Shown one piece after another: positions 1-8,074 of a DNA stretch of 64,000 nt. The position numbers and the translations under genes were made by a program. The stretch is from assembly GCF_003226895.2 (NCBI RefSeq), contig NZ_PNJG02000003.1, positions 178,186-242,185 on the forward strand, read 5' to 3'. The stretch is from Kocuria tytonis (GTDB lineage Bacteria > Actinomycetota > Actinomycetes > Actinomycetales > Micrococcaceae). The notes below the pieces were generated by a model. It was not told where the DNA came from, made no database searches, and saw nothing but the letters and a program-made list of their open reading frames with translations. Numbering within the stretch: position 1 is the stretch's first letter; the number at the start of each line of letters is the position of its first letter.

Positions 1-28
1 CACGAGCCTGTTCAACGGCCACTCCTGA
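1..28 (+). CDS. 3' end of a gene cut by the window edge
   Basis: An open frame runs from base 2 to a TGA at 26-28 (last residues TSLFNGHS). It stops 19 bases before a strong rho-independent terminator, which is what the end of a real plus-strand gene would look like. Nothing about the product can be said from nine codons. The inference rests on position only. Confidence 0.3.
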
Positions 29-47
29 CCGGTCCGCCCCTACGGAT

Positions 48-84
48 GAAGCCGCCCACGTCGTGTGACGTGGGCGGCTTCTTT
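48..84 (+). terminator. rho-independent terminator
   Basis: A perfect 15-bp stem (GAAGCCGCCCACGTC and its complement) closes on a GTGT loop and is followed by TTT. It ends the truncated upstream gene. Confidence 0.85.
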
Positions 85-161
85 CACGGTGACCGCGGTC
101 CCCGGGGGCTTCCCGCAGCGGCGGGCTGCTCGGCGGGTCTGCGGGCGGGCGGCCCCCGGGA

Positions 162-200
162 GCACCGTGGCGGCCCGGGGCCTGCGGGCCGCCACGGTGC
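162..200 (-). terminator. terminator of the GH25 gene
   Basis: A perfect 16-bp inverted repeat with a 7-nt loop lies 22 bases beyond the stop codon of the lysozyme gene. It has no T-tract, as is common for actinobacterial intrinsic terminators. Confidence 0.65.
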
Positions 201-221
201 CGCGTCAGCGGGACCGGACCG

Positions 222-1895
222 TCACAGCCGCACCACCCGGACCCTGCCGTTCGCGGTGTCGTACCCGATCATGCAGCCGTTGGAGAACGTCTGGCGGATC
301 TCGGTGCCGCGGCGGTACTCGTCCGTGACGGGGAAGCCCGCCCCGCGCTCCATGCCGAGCTGGGCCCAGCGCTTGCCGATCGCCCCGTACTCCTTCACGG
401 CGTAGGACCCGCGCGAGGGAGTCCACATGACCTTCGTGGCCTGACCGGACGGGGTGCGGAACACCTGGTAGGCCCCACCGGGGATGGAACGCTCCTCGGC
501 GACGGGGAAGCCGTACCCGCGTTCACTGCCGGCCTTGAGGAACTTGGCGCCGATGCTGCTGGTGGCACGGAGCATGTGCGCCCCGGTGCGGGGGTGCCAG
601 TAGGCGATCGAGCGCACGCCGTTGCGGGAGAACTGCTGGTACCTCCCGCCGAAGGCGGCGTCGCTCTCCGCGGAGGTGGGCGGTCCCCACGTCGCGGCGC
701 CCCCGGTCCGGTTGTAGACCGTGGCGATGCCGCCCCGGACGGTGTAGCCGGCGGGCCGTCCGCCCAGCGGCGTGTAGGAGGACGAGGACGCGAGGGACTG
801 GAACTGCGCCCATGAACCGCCGTACACGTTGGAGTCGCCCGAGAACGGCCCGTTGTCCGAGAACTGCCACAGGTCGTGGCGGGACCAGCCGTTGGGCATG
901 TACGAGGGGTACTGCACCCCGTACGAGGCGAGGTGCAGCGGGTGGTTGTTGAACTGGGCGGTGTTGCCCGTGCACGTGGCCCACCAGTCCGCGGTGGTGT
1001 AGATCGCGGGCAGCCGGCCGGTGCGCTGCTTGTACCGGTCCGAGAAGGACTTGATCCACGCGTTCGTCTGCGCGGCGGACATGTTGTAGCAGGTGTCGCC
1101 CAGCACGGAGTACGGGTTGTACTCGATGTCCAGCAGCCCGGGCAGGGTCCTGCCGTCCGCGGACCACCCCCCGCCGTTGTTCACGAAGAAGTCCGCCTGC
1201 TCGGCACCGGAGGACTGGCTGGGGAGCGCGAAGTGGTAGGACCCGCGGTTCATGCCCACCGAGTAGGAACCCGTGTACTGGTCGGCGAACGCCTCGGAGG
1301 CGTAGCCGACACCTTCGGTGGCCTTGACGTACGCGAAGCGCGCACCGTTGGCGTACTCCGCGCTCCAGTTGACGGCTGCCTGCCATCCCGAGACGTCCAT
1401 CCCGGCGATGCCTGCGGGGCGCCAGGTGCCGGAACGGATCGACAGGGACATGGAACCGGCGGGTCCCACACCCGCGGCCTGGGCGGAGGCACTCGGGGTG
1501 CCTTTGGGGGACGCGCCCGTCGAGGGCCGGGCCGGGGTCGCGCGCGACGGCGTCGCGCTCGCGGGTGCGCCACCGGCACCCAGGACCTCGGTCGCGACCT
1601 TGTCCAGCTCTTTCTCGGACTGGGGGGAGAGGCGCGCGGTCTCGGCCATGGACTTGAACTTCTGGCCCATGGTGGCACCGGGGTTCTTGTCACCGGTCCT
1701 CGGCGGTGCCGCGGGGAGCTGCGGGTCCTCGACGACCGTCTTGAGCTCGTCGGTCTCCACGGAGACCACGTCACCCCTGTCGGGGTTGAGGTTCTGGTGC
1801 GGATCGTCGGCGGCGGCGGCCGGCAGGAAGGTGGTCAGCGCCAGCACGGCCGCGGTCACGGCGGCGGGCAGCATCGTTCTGTGGGGGGAGGTCAT
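222..1895 (-). CDS. secreted GH25 muramidase with LGFP repeats
   Basis: 557 aa. A signal peptide (about residues 1-29, ending AAAA-D) marks a secreted protein. A disordered Ala/Pro/Ser-rich stretch follows to about 160, then a GH25 (Cellosyl/Ch-type N-acetylmuramidase) domain at about 162-365. The family's acidic residues are visible as D167 in MDVSGWQ, E194 in KATEG and D256/E258 in LLDIEYNP. The C-terminal 180 residues hold LGFP-type repeats (YGFPVAEE, AGFPVTDE), thought to anchor proteins to the actinobacterial envelope. The expected role is cleavage of peptidoglycan between MurNAc and GlcNAc outside the cell. The ATG at 1895 was chosen because it begins the signal peptide; the frame stays open upstream but encodes nothing sensible. 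It lies 182 bp beyond the sugar-transferase gene, on the same strand. Confidence 0.93.
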   Translation of the reverse strand: MTSPHRTMLPAAVTAAVLALTTFLPAAAADDPHQNLNPDRGDVVSVETDELKTVVEDPQLPAAPPRTGDKNPGATMGQKFKSMAETARLSPQSEKELDKVATEVLGAGGAPASATPSRATPARPSTGASPKGTPSASAQAAGVGPAGSMSLSIRSGTWRPAGIAGMDVSGWQAAVNWSAEYANGARFAYVKATEGVGYASEAFADQYTGSYSVGMNRGSYHFALPSQSSGAEQADFFVNNGGGWSADGRTLPGLLDIEYNPYSVLGDTCYNMSAAQTNAWIKSFSDRYKQRTGRLPAIYTTADWWATCTGNTAQFNNHPLHLASYGVQYPSYMPNGWSRHDLWQFSDNGPFSGDSNVYGGSWAQFQSLASSSSYTPLGGRPAGYTVRGGIATVYNRTGGAATWGPPTSAESDAAFGGRYQQFSRNGVRSIAYWHPRTGAHMLRATSSIGAKFLKAGSERGYGFPVAEERSIPGGAYQVFRTPSGQATKVMWTPSRGSYAVKEYGAIGKRWAQLGMERGAGFPVTDEYRRGTEIRQTFSNGCMIGYDTANGRVRVVRL

Positions 1896-1981
1896 ACGTG
1901 AAGCCTTTACTGCGTGGGGGGAGTCGCTCGGCTCGGGGGGGAAGGGGAGCGACCTGGGGGGACGCAGTTGAAAGTGTAGGT

Positions 1982-2023
1982 GTTCACATGGAAATTCCAC
2001 GTATCCCATGCCGAAATGTGAAC
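1982..2023. promoter_or_regulatory. inverted repeat upstream of the lysozyme gene
   Basis: GTTCACAT (1982-1989) and ATGTGAAC (2016-2023) form an 8-bp dyad with a 26-bp spacer, in a noticeably AT-richer stretch 87 bp upstream of the GH25 start. It may be an operator. No regulator is identified. Confidence 0.35.
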
Positions 2024-2077
2024 GACCGGCGCACGTCGCGGCGGGGAATGGAGGGATCCGGGGACCACCGGGACCGG

Positions 2078-3577
2078 TCAGTAGGCGCCGTCGGAGGCGA
2101 AGACGGCACGGACCGTGCGCAGCATGATGACCATGTCCTGCACGGGGGACCAGTTCTCCACGTAGTAGAGGTCCAGGCGCACGGTCTGGTTCCAGTCCAG
2201 GTTGGAACGACCGGAGACCTGCCACAGGCCCGTGATCCCGGGGCGGACGCGCAGCCGGCGGTAGACGTGCTGCTCGTACTTGTCCACCTCGCTGGCGAGC
2301 GGGGGGCGGGGCCCCACCAGGGACATCGTGCCGTTGAGCACGTTGATGAACTGTGGCAGCTCGTCCAGGCTGTAGCGCCGCATCCACCTGCCGGGTCTGG
2401 TCACGCGGGGGTCGTCCTTCATCTTGAAAAGAACGCCGCCGTCGGACTCGTTGGTGGCCAGCAGAGCGGCCTTGCGCTCCTCCGCGTCCGTGTACATGGA
2501 GCGGAACTTGAGCATCTTGAACCGGGTGCCGTCGATCCCCACGCGTTCCTGCGCGAAGAACGCGGGACCGCCGTCGTGCAGCCTGACCAGCAGACCCAGC
2601 ACGAGCATCAGGGGGGACAGGATGATCAGCGCGCTCAGGGAGCCCACGATGTCGATGAGCCGTTTCACGATCTTCTTCGCCCGCGTGAAGCGGGGCGTGG
2701 CCACGTGGATCAGGGGCAGCCCGGCCAGCTGGGTGGTGTGGATCCGGGGGCCGGCCACGTCCGTGAGACCGGTGTTCATCACGAGGCGGATCCGCTCGTC
2801 CGCGAGTGCCCACCCCAGGTGGCGGATCTCGGTGGTGGTCAGCGGCACGGAGGCCGCCATCACCAGCGTCTCGACGTCGTGCTCCCGGCATGCCTGCACG
2901 ATGCCCTGCACGCTGGGGCGCTCCTCGGCGGCCAGGGCGTTGGCGGGCAGCCGCACTGCCTCGAGGGACGCCGGGAGCCGGTGGTGCGACGCGGGCATGT
3001 AGACCGCCACGGGGTCGAATCCCGCGTCCGGGCGGCTCTGCAGCTCACCCACGAGCTCCACCGCGCCCGGGAAGCGGCCCACCACCATGGTGCGGGACAT
3101 GTTGAGACCGGCCGCGCGGCGTCGCATGAGCTGGCGCCGCGCCCACATGCGGCCCACCAGCAGGGCCACCGTGCCCAGGGGCAGCGCGATCAGGATGTAG
3201 CCGCGGGCCGTGGGGACGCTCAGCGCGTAGGAGGCGATGGCGATGGCCGCGAACAGGGTGAGGGACGCCGTGACGAGCTGCTTGGCCTCCTCGGCGCCGT
3301 TGCCGATCAGCCGGACCCCGCGGGTGCCGCGCAGCTCCAGCCAGATCCACCAGACCACCGCCAGCAGGAGGCCCACGAGCCAGTACGGAACGGGCAGGTC
3401 CTCCACATGCAGCAGTCCCTGCAGCCACCCGAACCGCAGCCCCTGCGCCACCGCCAGGGCCACGACGAGCGAGAGGGCGTCGTAGACTCGCAGCTCCCGC
3501 TGGTAGTTCTCACGCCACGAGATGTGCCTGTACTTGTGCTGTGCTTGCTGGAACACGGTCGACGAACCTTCCCCCAC
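2078..3577 (-). CDS. polyprenyl glycosylphosphotransferase (WbaP/CpsE-type)
   Basis: 499 aa, the usual length for the family. The N-terminal half carries hydrophobic segments followed by a CoA_binding_3-like region with a [16 protein letters not shown] stretch. The C-terminal catalytic domain shows the family order: RLIDIVGSL membrane re-entrant helix, [17 protein letters not shown], then [25 protein letters not shown]. Such enzymes move a sugar-1-phosphate from a UDP-sugar to undecaprenyl phosphate at the membrane, starting a capsule or exopolysaccharide repeat unit. No other assembly genes lie next to it, so its polymer is unknown. A decayed relative of the same length sits at 23661-25176. 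The start is an ATG at 3577; the upstream DNA is AT-rich and carries paired direct repeats. Confidence 0.93.
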   Translation of the reverse strand: MGEGSSTVFQQAQHKYRHISWRENYQRELRVYDALSLVVALAVAQGLRFGWLQGLLHVEDLPVPYWLVGLLLAVVWWIWLELRGTRGVRLIGNGAEEAKQLVTASLTLFAAIAIASYALSVPTARGYILIALPLGTVALLVGRMWARRQLMRRRAAGLNMSRTMVVGRFPGAVELVGELQSRPDAGFDPVAVYMPASHHRLPASLEAVRLPANALAAEERPSVQGIVQACREHDVETLVMAASVPLTTTEIRHLGWALADERIRLVMNTGLTDVAGPRIHTTQLAGLPLIHVATPRFTRAKKIVKRLIDIVGSLSALIILSPLMLVLGLLVRLHDGGPAFFAQERVGIDGTRFKMLKFRSMYTDAEERKAALLATNESDGGVLFKMKDDPRVTRPGRWMRRYSLDELPQFINVLNGTMSLVGPRPPLASEVDKYEQHVYRRLRVRPGITGLWQVSGRSNLDWNQTVRLDLYYVENWSPVQDMVIMLRTVRAVFASDGAY

Positions 3578-3659
3578 AAAACCGTTCGACGGCGAGACGC
3601 CCCACGCGCTCGCTCGGGTGCCCGGACCGGATCAGAGGCGGTCCTGGCACCACGGTGTT

Positions 3660-3760
3660 CATCTCCCCCGAGATTTACGCCCGCTAATTCTCAAAGATAC
3701 CCTCCCACATGCTCGAATATCCTCCCGTTGCATGAATTGGTACGCAATTGTGGACAGATG
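3660..3760 (-). promoter_or_regulatory. AT-rich region with paired direct repeats before the sugar transferase
   Basis: This is the most AT-rich stretch in the first 10 kb. It contains ATACCCTCCC (3697-3706) and ATATCCTCCC (3717-3726), a 9/10 match exactly 20 bp apart, i.e. on the same face of the helix two turns apart. That is typical of tandem regulator sites. The sugar-transferase start lies about 120 bp away. Confidence 0.4.
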
Positions 3761-3892
3761 ACGGCCCGCGTCGTGGGCATCCGTGGCCCGGTTGGGGGTC
3801 AACGGTCACCGGGGTCCTCCCCGGCTGCCGAGTGACCCCCGGGACATTCGAGTCGCCCACCGCCGATCCCGCCGGCGGGCCCGGTCCGGCCA

Positions 3893-3979
3893 CCTACGGC
3901 GGCCCGCCCGCGAGCGGGCGAGGAGAACGCGACCTCCTCGAGGGGATCCGCGCCGTAGGTCGGCCCGCCCGCGAGCGGG
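3893..3979. other. structured element: three-way-junction-like inverted repeats with a duplicated arm
   Basis: CCTACGGCG (3893-3901) pairs with CGCCGTAGG (3951-3959). Inside are two hairpins: CCCGC/GCGGG (within 3903-3918) and CGAGGAG/CTCCTCG (about 3919-3940). The first arm, GGCCCGCCCGCGAGCGGG (3901-3918), is repeated exactly at 3962-3979, so the copies could exchange partners. It lies between the divergent sugar-transferase and rplY genes, just upstream of the rplY -10. It may be a small RNA, a leader or a DNA-level element; I recognise no known family. Confidence 0.45.
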
Positions 3980-3999
3980 GGAGGAAAGCCCTGCCGTGG

Positions 4000-4005
4000 T
4001 ACTCT
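4000..4005 (+). promoter_or_regulatory. -10 hexamer of the rplY promoter
   Basis: TACTCT matches the TANNNT consensus. It would start transcription near 4012, leaving a leader of about 220 nt before rplY. No convincing -35 is seen. Confidence 0.45.
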
Positions 4006-4011
4006 GACCGG

Positions 4012-4231
4012 GTTGCCAAGGCGAGGGGGCGGTGCCACCGCCCCGTTATCGACGACGGCCTGTGGATCCTTGCGATCCGCCGCAACCGGTGTGTGCTTCC
4101 CGGGCGGCGGGCACGCGGGTGCCGCACCGCGTCGGTCGGAGTTCGTCCGGACGCGTGGTGCGCCGAGCACCGCGCGGCATCGGACGGTCTGACGGTAACC
4201 ACACCAGACCCACGATCGAAGGAGAACCACC
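4012..4231 (+). promoter_or_regulatory. long structured 5' leader of rplY
   Basis: 220 nt without a credible ORF. It holds a perfect 8-bp hairpin GGGGCGGT-GCC-ACCGCCCC (4026-4044), a GGATC/GATCC hairpin at about 4064-4078 and further GC stems. Ribosomal-protein genes are often autoregulated through such leaders; L25/Ctc control in actinobacteria by this means is my inference. The RBS GAAGGAG lies about 7 nt before the rplY ATG. Confidence 0.4.
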
Positions 4232-4867
4232 ATGGTGGACGTCATCACCATCCCCGCGACCCTGCGCACCGAGTTCGGCAAGGGCTACTCCCGCCGCGTG
4301 CGCGCCAACGACCAGATCCCCGCCGTGATCTACGGCCACGGTGCCGAGCCGTTGCACGTGATCCTGCCCGGCCACGACATGATGCTGGCCTCCCGCAACC
4401 CCAATGCCGTCCTGGAGATCAACGTGGACGGCGAGGGCCACCTGGCCATGATCAAGGAGGTCCAACGCCACGCGGTGCGTCCCGAGATCCTCCACATCGA
4501 CCTGCTCACGGTCCGCCGTGGCGAGCGCGTCGAGGTCGAGATCCCCGTGACCGTCGAGGGCGAGGTCGCTCCCACGGCCATCCACAACGTGGAGGAGAAC
4601 GTCCTGGTGGTCGAGGCCGACGCCCTGAAGGTTCCCGAGCACGTGGTCATCGACATCGAGGGCCTGGAGGTCGGCGAGCACGTCTACGCCAAGGACGTCA
4701 CGCTGCCCTCCGGTGTCACGCTCGTGTCCGACCCCGAGCTGCTGGTCATCAACGTCTCCGAGCCCGTGGAGCAGGACCTGGGTGAGGAGCCCGCGACCGA
4801 GGGTGAGGAGTCCGAGGGGGAGACCTCCGAGGAGTCCACCGAGGAGACCTCCGGCGACGACGAGTAG
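4232..4867 (+). CDS. rplY: 50S ribosomal protein L25 / general stress protein Ctc
   Basis: 211 aa, the long Ctc form. The N-terminal 5S-rRNA-binding L25 domain (about 1-95) includes RRVRANDQIPAVIYG and the HILHIDL-like EILHIDLL strand. The C-terminal TL5/Ctc beta domain runs to about 180, then a very acidic Glu/Ser/Thr tail (about 180-211). The protein binds 5S rRNA in the large subunit. It is followed by pth, the order usual in actinobacteria and Firmicutes. The ATG at 4232 follows GAAGGAG at ideal distance. A long structured leader precedes it. Confidence 0.97.
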   Translation: MVDVITIPATLRTEFGKGYSRRVRANDQIPAVIYGHGAEPLHVILPGHDMMLASRNPNAVLEINVDGEGHLAMIKEVQRHAVRPEILHIDLLTVRRGERVEVEIPVTVEGEVAPTAIHNVEENVLVVEADALKVPEHVVIDIEGLEVGEHVYAKDVTLPSGVTLVSDPELLVINVSEPVEQDLGEEPATEGEESEGETSEESTEETSGDDE

Positions 4868-4910
4868 GACCTTCCCGTCCGCCGCTCACCTCGTGTCGAG
4901 CGGCCCGGGT

Positions 4911-4952
4911 GACGACGGCGGTGGGCGCCATCACGGGCCCGCCGCCGTCGTC
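4911..4952 (+). terminator. terminator-like hairpin after rplY
   Basis: GACGACGGCGG (4911-4921) pairs with CCGCCGTCGTC (4942-4952) around a loop with its own GGGC/GCCC pairing. It may end part of the rplY transcript before pth, 178 bp downstream. The descending arm runs into CGTCGTCGTAC, a word that recurs elsewhere in the window. Confidence 0.5.
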
Positions 4953-5129
4953 GTACCACCGGCGCCACGAGGCGCGCGGTGACCACACGCTCTCGAGGGC
5001 TCCCGAGGAACCCTGCGGGGGCCACGACAGCGGCTCGACGTCCGTGCGACGGCGGCGCCCGGGACGAGAGCGGTGCGCGGACGGGTGGAGCGGATCCACC
5101 CGGGCGGCGCCGCGGACGAGGAGCACGAG

Positions 5130-5717
5130 ATGACGGATCGCACCCTGGTGGTGGGCCTGGGCAACCCCGGTGACCGGTACGCGGGCACCCGGCACAACAT
5201 CGGCGCCATGGTGGTCGCGGAGCTCGCCGCGCGCGCGGGATCGGTGCTGTCCGCCCACAGGGCGCGGGCGCTCGTGGCCGAGACGCGGCTGCGCCCGGGG
5301 GCACCGCGGCTCGTGCTGGCGCGGCCCACGAGCTACATGAACGTCTCCGGGGGGCCCGTCAGCGCGCTCGCGAAGTACTACTCCCTGGGCCTCGAGGACC
5401 TGGTGGTGGTCCACGACGACATCGACCTGCCGTTCGGGGCCGTCAAGCTCAAGCGCGGGGGCGGGGAGGGCGGCCACAACGGTCTGCGCGACATCACCAG
5501 GGCGATGGCCGGCAAGGAGTACGTGCGGGTGCGCGTGGGCGTGGGGCGTCCGCCCGGCCGCATGGACACCGCGGACTACGTGCTCAAGCGCTTCTCCGGC
5601 GCGGAGGCCAAGGAGCTGCCGCTGCTGGTCTCCGACGCCGCCGACGCCGTGGAGCTGCTCGTGGAGCAGGGGCTCACCGCCGCGCAGCAGCACTTCCACC
5701 CGCGCAACCCGGCCTGA
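5130..5717 (+). CDS. pth: peptidyl-tRNA hydrolase
   Basis: 195 aa, normal for bacterial Pth. Motifs are all present: GLGNPG at 9-14, catalytic H22 in TRHN, YMNVSG, and DDIDLPFG with the catalytic-site Asp. GGGEGGHNGL follows. The enzyme cleaves peptidyl-tRNAs that fall off ribosomes. The frame is open to 5073, but the ATG at 5130 begins the conserved fold and has GACGAGGAG upstream. It shares direction with rplY; a hairpin between them suggests partly separate transcription. Confidence 0.97.
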   Translation: MTDRTLVVGLGNPGDRYAGTRHNIGAMVVAELAARAGSVLSAHRARALVAETRLRPGAPRLVLARPTSYMNVSGGPVSALAKYYSLGLEDLVVVHDDIDLPFGAVKLKRGGGEGGHNGLRDITRAMAGKEYVRVRVGVGRPPGRMDTADYVLKRFSGAEAKELPLLVSDAADAVELLVEQGLTAAQQHFHPRNPA

Positions 5718-5747
5718 GCGGGTCCGCGCACGAGGGGCAGGACGACG

Positions 5748-5781
5748 ACGGCGCCCCCTCCCGGTCGGAAGGGGGCGCCGT
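5748..5781. terminator. bidirectional terminator between pth and nhaA
   Basis: ACGGCGCCCCCT pairs perfectly with AGGGGGCGCCGT around a 10-nt loop, between two convergent genes. Confidence 0.8.
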
Positions 5782-5795
5782 GGCGCGGCGTCGGA

Positions 5796-7091
5796 TCAGT
5801 CCAGGGTGTCCGGGTCGTGTCCGGCGGCGCGCATGGCCTTGTACTTGGCGTTGCGCGGGGCCACCAGGGCCGCGCCGATGAGTGCCGCGAGCAGTGAACC
5901 GCACAGGATGCCCACCTTGGCGTGATCGCTGTGCGGGCTGCCCTCGCCGAAGCTCAGCTCCGCCACGAGCAGCGAGACCGTGAAGCCGATGCCGGCGACG
6001 ATCGTCATGCCGAGCATGTCGAACCACGTGTAGTCCCGGTCCTTCTCCGCGGAGGTGAAGCGGTCCATGAGCCAGGCCGCACCGAAGATGCCGATGGGCT
6101 TGCCGAGCAGCAGACCCGCCACGATGCCCAGGGCCACGGGGTCCGTGGCCGCGGAGCTGATGCCCTCCCAGCCGCCCACGGCCACACCCGCGGAGAAGAA
6201 GGCGAACACCGGGATGACCAGGCCGTTGGACAGGGGGCGGAAGCGGTGCTCCAGCGCGGGTGCCAGGCCCATGCGCGGGTCCTCCTGCCGGATGACGCGC
6301 GGCTTCTGCTTCAGGACCGGCACCATGAAACCCAGGAGCACGCCGGCGATGGTCGCGTGGATGCCGGATTCGTAGACCAGCCACCAGGTCACCAGGCCGA
6401 TGGGCAGCAGGATGACCCACGCGGCCCAGTGCTGCGCCATGAACCAGCCCATGTACTTGTGGGTCAGGAACCAGAACAGGCCCAGCAGCACGGCGGCGCC
6501 CAGCAGGAACGGGAACTTCACGCTGTCGGTGTAGACGAACGCGATGATGGCGATCGCGATGAGGTCGTCCACCACGGCCAGCGTCAGCAGGAACGTGCGC
6601 ATGGCCACGGGCAGGGACGAACCGACCACCGCGAGCACGGAGACCGCGAAGGCGATGTCCGTGGCGGTGGGGATGGCCCAGCCGTGCAGTGCCGTGGGCT
6701 CACCCCCGGCGAAGAGGTTCACGCCCAGGAAGATCAGCGCGGGGACCAGCACACCTCCGGCGGCGGCCACCACGGGGAGGATGGCCTTGCGGATGTTGTG
6801 CAGCTCACCGTCCACGAACTCCGTCTTCAGCTCCAGGCCCGTGAGGAAGAAGAAGACCGCGAGGAGCCCGTCCGAGGCCCAGTGGCCCACGGTGTGCTGC
6901 AGTCCGGCCACGCCGCCCGGGCCGACCTCGGCGTCACGGAGCCCGAAGTAGAAGTCCCCCCACGGGGAGTTCGCGATCACGAGGGCCAGCACCATGGCGA
7001 TCAGCAGGAGGAGCCCGCCGGTGGTGTCCCGGCGGAGGAAATTGGTGAAGGGCCCCCCGGTGTCGGAGGCCGTCTGCGTGTCCGTGCTCAA
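5796..7091 (-). CDS. nhaA: NhaA family Na+/H+ antiporter
   Basis: 431 aa from the chosen start. Eleven to twelve hydrophobic helices are visible. The two signature regions are present: IPTATDIAFAVSVL and LAVVDDLIAIAIIA with the adjacent Asp pair needed for ion exchange, plus GLELKTEFVDGEL. It exchanges internal Na+ for external protons at the membrane. The frame continues to a GTG at 7166, but that codon lies inside the terminator hairpin of the gene behind it. A TTG at 7091 with GGGAG 8-9 nt upstream gives an N-terminus (STDTQTASD) that fits the family, so I chose it. It is convergent with pth. Confidence 0.93.
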   Translation of the reverse strand: MSTDTQTASDTGGPFTNFLRRDTTGGLLLLIAMVLALVIANSPWGDFYFGLRDAEVGPGGVAGLQHTVGHWASDGLLAVFFFLTGLELKTEFVDGELHNIRKAILPVVAAAGGVLVPALIFLGVNLFAGGEPTALHGWAIPTATDIAFAVSVLAVVGSSLPVAMRTFLLTLAVVDDLIAIAIIAFVYTDSVKFPFLLGAAVLLGLFWFLTHKYMGWFMAQHWAAWVILLPIGLVTWWLVYESGIHATIAGVLLGFMVPVLKQKPRVIRQEDPRMGLAPALEHRFRPLSNGLVIPVFAFFSAGVAVGGWEGISSAATDPVALGIVAGLLLGKPIGIFGAAWLMDRFTSAEKDRDYTWFDMLGMTIVAGIGFTVSLLVAELSFGEGSPHSDHAKVGILCGSLLAALIGAALVAPRNAKYKAMRAAGHDPDTLD

Positions 7092-7150
7092 GGCGAGTAA
7101 CTCCCAACGCGCGGCCCACGGGTGAGCCGCGATTGTCGTGTCGAATGGGG

Positions 7151-7184
7151 GATGGCCGGGCGGCACGCGTGCCGCCCGGCCATC
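7151..7184 (-). terminator. terminator of the DUF2505 gene
   Basis: A perfect 16-bp stem (GATGGCCGGGCGGCAC and its complement) with a 2-nt centre lies 20 bp after the stop codon. It separates the gene from nhaA on the same strand. Confidence 0.75.
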
Positions 7185-7203
7185 CGCGGCCGTGCTGCGG
7201 GGC

Positions 7204-7704
7204 TCAGTGCTCCGCGATCCATGCTTCGGCCTGGCGGGCCTGCAGGGTCAGCGCCTTGCCGATGTAGGGCTCGGCCGTGGCGGCGATCTTCTTCCCGACC
7301 AGCGGGATGTTCGCCTGGACCTCCCCGGAGACGTCCACCGAGGTCTCCTGCTCGCCGAGGGGCTTGATGTTCTGGGTGGCGGTGGCGCCCACGGGCAGGC
7401 CGCCGGCCTTGATCTCGCTGCGCACGGCACGCGAGCCGTCCGCGGCGGGAGCGTCGTAGGTGTCCACCTGGGTCAGCTTCACGCCGTTCTTCACGAACTT
7501 CTTGACGGCGTCCGGCAGCTTGTCGGAGCCCATGCTGCGCACGGTGGTGGCGGTGAACGCCGTGGCGGTGTCCCCGTTGACCTCGAAGGACTCGAACTGG
7601 GTGCCGGCCAGCTCGCTGACGTGGCGCACGAACGCCTCGTCCACGAACGTCTTCAGGACGGTGTCCACGGGGGCCTTGATGGTGGTGGATGCCTTGACGG
7701 ACAT
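7204..7704 (-). CDS. DUF2505 (SRPBCC-fold) protein
   Basis: 166 aa covering one DUF2505 domain, an actinobacterial branch of the START/SRPBCC superfamily. Seen here: the N-terminal VKASTTIKAPVDTVLKTF strand-helix, a central stretch of beta strands (TATAFTATTV, TSVDVSGEVQ), and a C-terminal helix with AATAEPYIGKALTLQARQ. Such folds form a cavity for a hydrophobic ligand; no ligand is known for this family. The ATG at 7704 has AGAAGGAGCACC upstream. A candidate -10 (TAGGAT) lies about 75 bp before it. Confidence 0.85.
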   Translation of the reverse strand: MSVKASTTIKAPVDTVLKTFVDEAFVRHVSELAGTQFESFEVNGDTATAFTATTVRSMGSDKLPDAVKKFVKNGVKLTQVDTYDAPAADGSRAVRSEIKAGGLPVGATATQNIKPLGEQETSVDVSGEVQANIPLVGKKIAATAEPYIGKALTLQARQAEAWIAEH

Positions 7705-8074
7705 GGTGCTCCTTCTGGATCGGTACCGGTTCGTCGGATCCCGCGCGGCATGACGGCCGGCGCGGGCGCTGCACTCATCCTAGTCGCGACTTGCCCGCAC
7801 GCGGCGTGCCCGCACGACCGCGGACCGTGGGAGTCCGCCGGGGCGCCCGCGGGGCGACGCACCCCGTGATGTCCGCCGAAGAAGGGGCAGCTCACCCGCC
7901 TCCGGGGCCGCCGGGCCCGCCCCGCGGTCGCCTAGGGTGGCACGTGAGCACGGTGCGGCACGTGGTTCGGCGGGGGAGCCGGCCCGGGCCGTCACGGTGG
8001 GGCGCTCTGGGGAGAGCGGCGAGAGTGCAGCCGGAGGCGGGGGTGCAGCAGCCCGCCATGTGGGGGAGAGAAAC

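Noticed and set aside
222..2891. 889-residue continuous frame covering the lysozyme and part of the sugar-transferase gene
   Set aside because: The upstream third lacks any conserved sequence, overlaps a real gene on the same strand in another frame, and bypasses the signal peptide start at 1895.
4909..5133. Short plus-strand frames between rplY and pth
   Set aside because: They cross the terminator hairpin, have no start signals and encode only Arg/Gly/Pro-rich sequence.
5796..7166. Longer NhaA starting at GTG 7166
   Set aside because: That codon lies inside the terminator hairpin of the DUF2505 gene, and the extra 25 residues do not look like the family. The TTG at 7091 has a good ribosome-binding site.
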